A DNA stretch of 64,000 nucleotides from JACXTP01 sp963789555. Lineage in GTDB: Archaea; Thermoplasmatota; Thermoplasmata; Methanomassiliicoccales; UBA472. Every line of letters begins with the position of its first letter. Positions within the stretch are counted from its first letter, which is position 1. This document shows positions 59,573 through 64,000 of this stretch, piece by piece. The position numbers were made by a program, and so were the translations under genes. The notes below the pieces were generated by a model that was not told the origin of the DNA, searched no databases, and was given only the letters and a program-made list of their open reading frames with translations. Location of the stretch: positions 62,001 through 126,000 of the forward strand of contig CAWBKY010000007.1 in NCBI GenBank assembly GCA_963789555.1. The letters are read 5' to 3'.

Positions 59573-59699
59573 ACCTATGTCCCTCTGGGCGAGTTATAAT
59601 AGTTGTAGCTGCTACACAATCCTGACGGCCAATTATATATTTTTGACCCGTCGCTAAGAGCCTAAGGAGCATATTCATCCCCAATACAAGGTGAGGACA
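59573..59699. promoter_or_regulatory. Divergent control region between regulator and methyltransferase
   Basis: Within 127 bases: the regulator TATA (59593-59600, minus strand), a perfect inverted repeat TGTAGC-T-GCTACA at 59604-59616, one copy (59620-59631) of the 12-base TCCTGACGGCCA whose other copy (59560-59571) overlaps the regulator start codon, the methyltransferase TATA TTATATAT at 59633-59640, and AAGGTGAGG as ribosome site before ATG 59700. The inverted repeat sits between the two TATA boxes, the natural place for an operator serving both genes. Confidence 0.55.
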
Positions 59700-60800
59700 A
59701 TGGCAGACACAATGAACCACATCGAGAGGGCAATGGCCTCGATCATGAACCAGCCGGTCGACAGGCTGTCCACCTACCCCATCGCCTGCGGCGTCAACCG
59801 CAGGCTGGTGGGCGACGGCAAGATGTCCTATCCCGACTGGGCCAACGACCCTAAGAAGTTCGCCGAGGCCGCCATCGCCGGCTACAGGTACTTCGACTGG
59901 GACTGGTACTTCGGCCTCATGGACCTGTCCGTCATGGCCGGCGACATCGGTTGCCACGTGCGCATGGACGACCAGAACACCCCGTTCGTGGACAAGACCA
60001 TCATCCACAACCCGGAGGACTATGAGAAGCTGCACGTCCCGGACGTGCACAAGGGCCGCTGCGGCGTCATCATCGAGGGCACCAAGATCTTCTCGGAGAA
60101 GCTGAAGAACGACATCATCACCTCCGGCTTCATCGAGGGCCCGCTGCTCGCGCTGACGCAGACCGCCGGCGCGGAGAAGGTGTTCATGGACATGATCAAC
60201 AACCGGTCCGCCGTGCACAAGGGCCTGGAGACCATGACCCAGTTCGACGTCGACTTCACCAACGCCTTCGCCACCACCACCGCCCCCGGCCTGTGCTGGG
60301 ACTACCTGTGGGGCAACTACTCCTGCCTGGGCGACAAGGAGTACGACGAGTTCGAGGGCCAGCACAAGTACGCCGGCAAGCTGAACGAGCTGACCACCAA
60401 GGTAGGCAAGGCCTTCTGCATACACAACTGCGCCGACCTGCCCCACCTGGACAGCCAGATCAAGGCCTTCAAGCCAGTGATCTACAGCATGGCCTACTAC
60501 CCGCTCATCCCCGGAAGCCCATCGCCCAAGGAGGCCATCGGCAAGGGCTACGCGGACAGCTGCCTGCTCGCCGGGCAGATCGACCCCCAGCTCTTCGTGC
60601 GCGGCACCGTGGAGAAGATGGAGGCCACCACCATGAAGCTGATCCAGGAAGTGAAGACGGCGCTGTGCCAGCGCGGCCTGCACTCCCGGTACGTGATCGC
60701 TTCCGGTTGCGAGGTCCCGCCCGCCGTCAGCACCAAGATCGAGAACATCAAGGCCTGCGTCGACACCGTGAAGAAGTACGGCCAGATCCAGTGCGCTTAA
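59700..60800 (+). CDS. Methylcobamide:CoM methyltransferase, MtbA/MtaA family
   Basis: 366 residues, intact. UroD-fold enzyme that moves a methyl group from a corrinoid protein to coenzyme M, the entry step for methanogenesis from methanol or methylamines. Zinc ligands are visible as His-x-Cys in CIHNCADLPH and a distal Cys in ASGCEVPPA. Third-position C/G bias is stronger than in neighbours, as expected for a highly expressed catabolic gene. MtbA (methylamine), MtaA (methanol) and MtsA-like members cannot be told apart by eye. No corrinoid protein or substrate methyltransferase is adjacent. A divergent regulator and a terminator bracket it. Confidence 0.85.
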   Translation: MADTMNHIERAMASIMNQPVDRLSTYPIACGVNRRLVGDGKMSYPDWANDPKKFAEAAIAGYRYFDWDWYFGLMDLSVMAGDIGCHVRMDDQNTPFVDKTIIHNPEDYEKLHVPDVHKGRCGVIIEGTKIFSEKLKNDIITSGFIEGPLLALTQTAGAEKVFMDMINNRSAVHKGLETMTQFDVDFTNAFATTTAPGLCWDYLWGNYSCLGDKEYDEFEGQHKYAGKLNELTTKVGKAFCIHNCADLPHLDSQIKAFKPVIYSMAYYPLIPGSPSPKEAIGKGYADSCLLAGQIDPQLFVRGTVEKMEATTMKLIQEVKTALCQRGLHSRYVIASGCEVPPAVSTKIENIKACVDTVKKYGQIQCA

Positions 60801-60807
60801 ACCCTTT

Positions 60808-60839
60808 AAGGGGCGCAAGGCCCCTTCTATCCATTTTTA
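60808..60839 (+). terminator. Stem-loop and T run after the methyltransferase gene
   Basis: AAGGGGC (60808-60814), loop GCAAG, GCCCCTT (60820-60826): a perfect seven-base-pair stem, followed by CTATCCATTTTTA. It begins seven bases after the stop codon and overlaps the stop of the opposite-strand hydrolase gene. Confidence 0.65.
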
Positions 60840-61740
60840 CACGGACCTATCGACATTAGGATCTTCTATCTTGGCGAGGAACGAACGAATGATGTCCAGA
60901 TAATCGCTGGGGTTCTCCAATTGAGGATTGTGCGACGCATCCTTCACAATCTCCAGCTCAGAGCCAGGCACGAGCCGGTGATAGTACCTGGTGCTCTCCG
61001 GGCAGGCATCGTCATACTCGCCGCAGATGAAAAGGGTGGGAACGTCGATCCTGAGCCAACTGATCGGTGCAATCGAAGTTTTGCATATAACCGGTTATCT
61101 TGAAGTCCCTCCAACCCAGGAAATGGTCCGCGATCTCCCGAGAGCTCTTCGAATGCGCTCTTTTCATGCACTCAGGAGGCGGCTCCACCCGGCAAAGGTG
61201 CCGTCGGTTGTACGCTCGGACCGCGCGTTTGAACTCAGGCCTGGAGGTATCGCCTGACACCTCGCCCATGCGTACCGCCTCCCTGAGCTCTAAAGGCATC
61301 TGTTCCAGATATCTTCGCATGTCATCGTAGGAGCGCGGTATGCTCATGGAAGGGCTGGAAAGGACCATGCTCTTTACCCCTTGAGGCCTCAAGGACGCAT
61401 AATAGTTCACCACCAGGATGCTCCCCCAGGAATGTCCGAACAGATGGACCTCTTCCAGGCCGAGGTGTTCCCGGATCAACACCACCTCTTCCACGAATCT
61501 CTCCAGCGTCCATAGGGATAGGTCGCTTGACCGGTCCGAGTTGCCGCAACCGAGCTGGTCGTAGAAGATGATCGGCCTCTCCTCGCCGAGCACCTGCATC
61601 GGCTCAAGGTAATCGTGGGGGAAACCGGGGCCGCCATGAACGACCAGCAGGGGAGCGCCCGGTCCATTTCCGACCACCTTGTACCAAACGCTCCCTCCGG
61701 TGACCTGAACGCGACCCTCACCCGATCTCGGTCCACTCAT
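60837..61740 (-). CDS. pip: Proline iminopeptidase-like alpha/beta hydrolase (frameshift)
   Basis: About 300 residues. The oxyanion-hole motif HGGPGFPHDYL and the nucleophile elbow LFGHSWGSILVVNYYAS are typical of proline iminopeptidase (tricorn factor F1 family). A break near 61060 separates the C-terminus, which continues RIDVPTLFICGEYDDACPES and holds the acid Asp and the catalytic His in IVKDASHNPQLENP. The enzyme removes N-terminal amino acids from short peptides, downstream of proteasome or tricorn. Start ATG 61740. Confidence 0.85.
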
Positions 61741-61876
61741 CGCGACAGCATCTGATTAGGTCACGATAAGATGTTCGGACGGTCCCAATTTCCTGCGAAC
61801 ATCAAACGGTCTTTGGTCCGACCGCTCCAACCTATATATCAGGCGTTACTATTGCCATCATAACGAAGGCAGGCCC

Positions 61877-62641
61877 ATGATCAACGTCTATTTCGTCGGC
61901 ACAGCGGGAAGCGGGAAGAGCACCCTGGTATACGCGTTCCAACAGTGGATGACGCTGCAGGGCCTGGACACGATAACGGTGAACCTCGACCCCGGGGCGG
62001 AGCAGATACCATACGAGCCAGACGTCGATATCAGGGACTGGGTCAAGGTCGAGGAGGTCATGAGGGATTACGGGCTGGGCCCGAACGGGGCGCAGATCGT
62101 GTGCGCGGACCTCATGGCCTTGAACTCCAAGGAGCTGGTCGAGACAGTGGAGAAGTTCCGCACCAACTACGTTCTCATCGATACCCCGGGCCAGATCGAG
62201 CTCTTCGCCTTCAGGCAGTCCAGCCAGGTGATCATAGACGCCTTGGGCAGGGACCAATCCTTCTTGGCATTCCTCTCCGACCCAGCATTGGCCAGGACCG
62301 CTTCGGGATATGTCTCGATGCTCATGCTCTGCGCCACCGTGCACTTCCGTTTCAACATCCCCTTCATCAACCTGCTCTCCAAGTCCGACACCTTGGCCGA
62401 GAAGGACCTGCTCCGCGTGCTCGACTGGTCGCAGGAGCCTGACGCATTATACGATGGCCTGATGCAGGAGCAGGCATCCAGCCGGAGCGTGCTCTCCAAC
62501 GAGCTTTTCTATGCCCTGCAGAACATCGGGGTGTACCGGGAGTTGACCCCGGTATCGAGCGAGATCCCCTTTGGTCTGGAGGAATTGTACAACATCATCC
62601 AACAGTCATATGAGGGAGGAGAGGACCTCAGCAGGGATTGA
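61877..62641 (+). CDS. GPN-loop GTPase
   Basis: 254 residues, intact. P-loop INVYFVGTAGSGKSTLVYAF, the family-defining Gly-Pro-Asn insert in YGLGPNGAQIVCADLM, and DTPGQIELFAFRQSS. Archaeal GPN proteins are homologues of eukaryotic GPN1-3, which help assemble RNA polymerase II; the archaeal function is not settled. TATA-like CTATATATC lies about 45 bases ahead, at 61831-61839. Confidence 0.93.
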   Translation: MINVYFVGTAGSGKSTLVYAFQQWMTLQGLDTITVNLDPGAEQIPYEPDVDIRDWVKVEEVMRDYGLGPNGAQIVCADLMALNSKELVETVEKFRTNYVLIDTPGQIELFAFRQSSQVIIDALGRDQSFLAFLSDPALARTASGYVSMLMLCATVHFRFNIPFINLLSKSDTLAEKDLLRVLDWSQEPDALYDGLMQEQASSRSVLSNELFYALQNIGVYRELTPVSSEIPFGLEELYNIIQQSYEGGEDLSRD

Positions 62642-62683
62642 GGCGCCAACGAGCGATATGACCGTTCGTCAACAGGTGAGCAT

Positions 62684-62857
62684 ATGTGGCCTTGGAAGAA
62701 GGAGGGTAAGGTGGAGAGGAGGAAGGTGGGGACATACCACTGCCCCAAATGCAACTCCACGAACATCGAACAGGAGGTGGCCCTGACCGGATACATCATC
62801 ATCGGTCGTTCCCTGGTCTACCACTGTCACGATTGCGAGTATCGAGGGATGATCGAT
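62684..62857 (+). CDS. Small zinc-ribbon protein, 3' end lost at a junction
   Basis: ATG 62684, 42 bases after the GPTase stop. The product begins MWPWKKEGKVERRKVGTYHC and has two Cys-x2-Cys knuckles, HCPKCNST and HCHDCEYRG, with a hydrophobic strand between. The frame then runs antisense into the PAN gene with no natural stop, so the last residues are missing or altered at about 62857. Function unknown. Confidence 0.55.
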
Positions 62858-63586
62858 GCTGGGGGACTTATCCTTGGCCATCTCGAACAGCTCGCGCACC
62901 AGGCGGGCACCCTCTCCGATGTACTTCTGCACCAGCTCGGACCCGACCATGCGGATGAAGGTGGCGTTGGTCTGGTGGGCCACCGCTTTGGCGAGCAGGG
63001 TCTTCCCCGTTCCCGGGGGTCCGACCAGCAGCACCCCTTTCGGAGGCTCGATCCCCACGCGCTTGTACAGCTCAGGCCGGAGCAGTGGGTCCTCCACCGC
63101 CTCCCGGATCTCTCGTATCTGCTCCTCCAGGCCGCCGATGTCGTTATAGCTGATGGCGGGCTTCTCCACGATCTCCGCCCCGATGACGATGGGGTCCAAG
63201 GAGGCCGGCAGCACCGACATCACTGCCAAGGTCTGCTTGTTGAGAGCGACGCGCGCGCCGACGGTTATGTCCTCTGTAGGCACGTACTCCGAGGTGGAAA
63301 CGATGAAGTCCGGGCCGGTCGAGCTCTTGACGATGACCCGGCCATCCACAAGGACGTCCTTTATGGAACCGATGATGAGCGGCGGGGACTTGAGGCGCTC
63401 CATCTCCGAGCGCATCCTCTTGATCTCCTTCTGCAGGCGGAATAGCTCGCTCTCGACATAGCGCTTCTCGCCTTCCACCCGCCTTACCTCTTCCAATAGC
63501 TCGGCGTTCTGTCTTTCCAGATGCTCCAGTTTCTGTTTCATCTCTTTGTAAAGATAATCGTCGAGCTGCTCATCGGTCACTATCAC
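62856..63586 (-). CDS. pan: Proteasome-activating nucleotidase PAN, truncated after Walker A
   Basis: The N-terminal coiled coil (LEHLERQNAELLEEVRRVEG) and OB domain are complete. The AAA domain begins YNDIGGLEEQIREIREAVED; Walker A is GPPGTGKTLLAKAVAHQTNA and the last good segment is LVRELFEMAKDKSPSI. At that point a normal PAN continues with Walker B (IIFIDEIDA), sensor and C-terminal HbYX tail, about 160 residues; here the sequence passes into the zinc-ribbon gene instead. The gene product could not hydrolyse ATP. Start GTG 63586 or 63580; GAGGTG favours 63580. No second PAN piece is in the window. Confidence 0.85.
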
Positions 63587-63768
63587 ACCTCGTCAATTCC
63601 ACTTTATTAAAGGGTTTGCTATTTTATCCTTTCGTGTTATTTCACAAACGATAGCATCCTTTCTGGACCCGGGTCAGGTCCAGCCGCATCGCTCGTTCAT
63701 TTCTCCGAATGGAAAATTAACGTTCACAAGCCCTCCCTGCGTCCCGGCCCGGCTAGAAATTGAAAAAG

Positions 63769-63778
63769 ATTATTAAAG
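63769..63778 (+). promoter_or_regulatory. TATA box of the MBF1 gene
   Basis: ATTATTAAAG is centred about 29 bases before GTG 63802, with no Shine-Dalgarno sequence between, which fits a leaderless transcript. Confidence 0.45.
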
Positions 63779-63801
63779 TCGGGCCCGTTAGATGCGACCG
63801 G

Positions 63802-64000
63802 GTGAACGACTTGATCTGCGAGCTCTGTGGAAAGGAAACGACCAGGACCGACCCAGTGCAAATCGAGGGAACGACCTTGCGCGTTTGCAAGGATTGCTCC
63901 AAGTTCGGGGACCAGGCCAAGCAAGGGGCGAAGGAGCAACCGAGCAAGATCATCATCCAGTCGCGCCTGGAGAACCGGGAGCGGCGTATGAAGTCGAAGG
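63802..64000 (+). CDS. Multiprotein bridging factor 1 (MBF1), 3' end outside window
   Basis: GTG 63802 starts VNDLICELCGKETTRTDPVQ, the N-terminal zinc ribbon of archaeal MBF1; the second Cys pair is RVCKDCSKFG. A basic linker (ENRERRMKSK) runs to the window edge, and the Cro-like helix-turn-helix would follow. MBF1 links transcription factors with TBP in eukaryotes; in archaea its action is mostly on translation or stress response. It is divergent from PAN, a common archaeal arrangement. Confidence 0.85.
   Translation, partial: MNDLICELCGKETTRTDPVQIEGTTLRVCKDCSKFGDQAKQGAKEQPSKIIIQSRLENRERRMKSK

Noticed and set aside
49846..59700. Integrated virus or integrative element at tRNA-Lys
   Set aside because: No integrase, replication or capsid gene, and no repeated tRNA 3' segment was found; the accessory nature is noted only as a weak possibility.
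59427..60818. Long minus-strand open frame of about 460 codons
   Set aside because: It is antisense to the methyltransferase. Strong third-position C/G bias in that gene opens the opposite frame, and the translation is low-complexity with no family features.
1..64000. Programmed frameshifting or stop-codon readthrough as the cause of the split genes
   Set aside because: Breaks occur in unrelated housekeeping genes, at varied sites, in both directions, often at simple homopolymers, and without a common slippery site or downstream structure.
1..64000. Pyrrolysine at in-frame TAG codons
   Set aside because: TAG is used as an ordinary stop in HerA, the PIN gene, MarC and the sulfatase. No TAG lies inside a gene that continues in the same frame beyond it.

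Overview
The window is archaeal and most likely from a methanogen of the Thermoplasmata, close to Methanomassiliicoccales. The archaeal core genes are unambiguous: CDC48, aIF5B, aIF2 gamma, L7Ae/S28e/L24e, S6e, HerA, GINS, PAN, MBF1, RIO1, archaeal-type ProRS, pantoate kinase and CTP-dependent riboflavin kinase. A DUF2099 protein (methanogenesis marker 8) and an MtbA/MtaA-type methylcobamide:CoM methyltransferase point to methylotrophic methanogenesis. The DNA is GC-rich in core regions. Archaeal TATA boxes lie about 25 bases before several start codons (leaderless genes), and Shine-Dalgarno sequences are clear at others.

Layout. 0-8.3 kb: a TPR protein, a PRC-barrel protein, CDC48, a DUF89 phosphatase-like protein, a sugar nucleotidyltransferase, an EamA transporter and a double-ACT protein. 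8.4-12.6 kb: a surface-glycan cluster with two glycosyltransferases, a fused GmhA-GmhB protein and an HddA-type heptose kinase. 12.7-14.5 kb: a damaged polar amino acid ABC transporter. 14.7-19.5 kb: acetolactate synthase small subunit, branched-chain aminotransferase and a four-domain 2-oxoacid:ferredoxin oxidoreductase. 20-26.9 kb: translation genes. 26.9-31.9 kb: Mmp8, riboflavin kinase and purQ/purL/purS. 32-42.7 kb: MarC, TrmI, membrane proteins, an SLC13 transporter, ProRS, RIO1, PRPP synthetase and HerA. 42.7-48.9 kb: pantoate kinase, CoaBC, thymidylate kinase, split glycine decarboxylase, a TOPRIM protein and DUF167. 49-49.9 kb: GINS and tRNA-Lys(CUU).

50-60.8 kb is the accessory region of most interest. 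It holds a Cys-type sulfatase, its radical-SAM maturase (anSME), a giant surface protein with about ten fibronectin III domains anchored by a C-terminal membrane segment, two very short candidate genes in an AT-rich gap, and a winged-helix regulator divergent from the methyltransferase over a short operator-like region. The last 3 kb carry an aminopeptidase-like hydrolase, a GPN-loop GTPase, a zinc-ribbon protein, a PAN gene cut off before Walker B, and the start of MBF1.

More than half of the longer genes are broken by one-base frame changes, many at short homopolymer runs and many in genes a free-living archaeon cannot lose (aIF2 gamma, PRPP synthetase, PurL). The simplest reading is sequencing or assembly error, not pseudogenes. 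I give the coordinates of the reconstructed whole gene and state where each frame breaks. Two places, about 12.65 kb and 62.86 kb, look like true junctions where genes stop abruptly.
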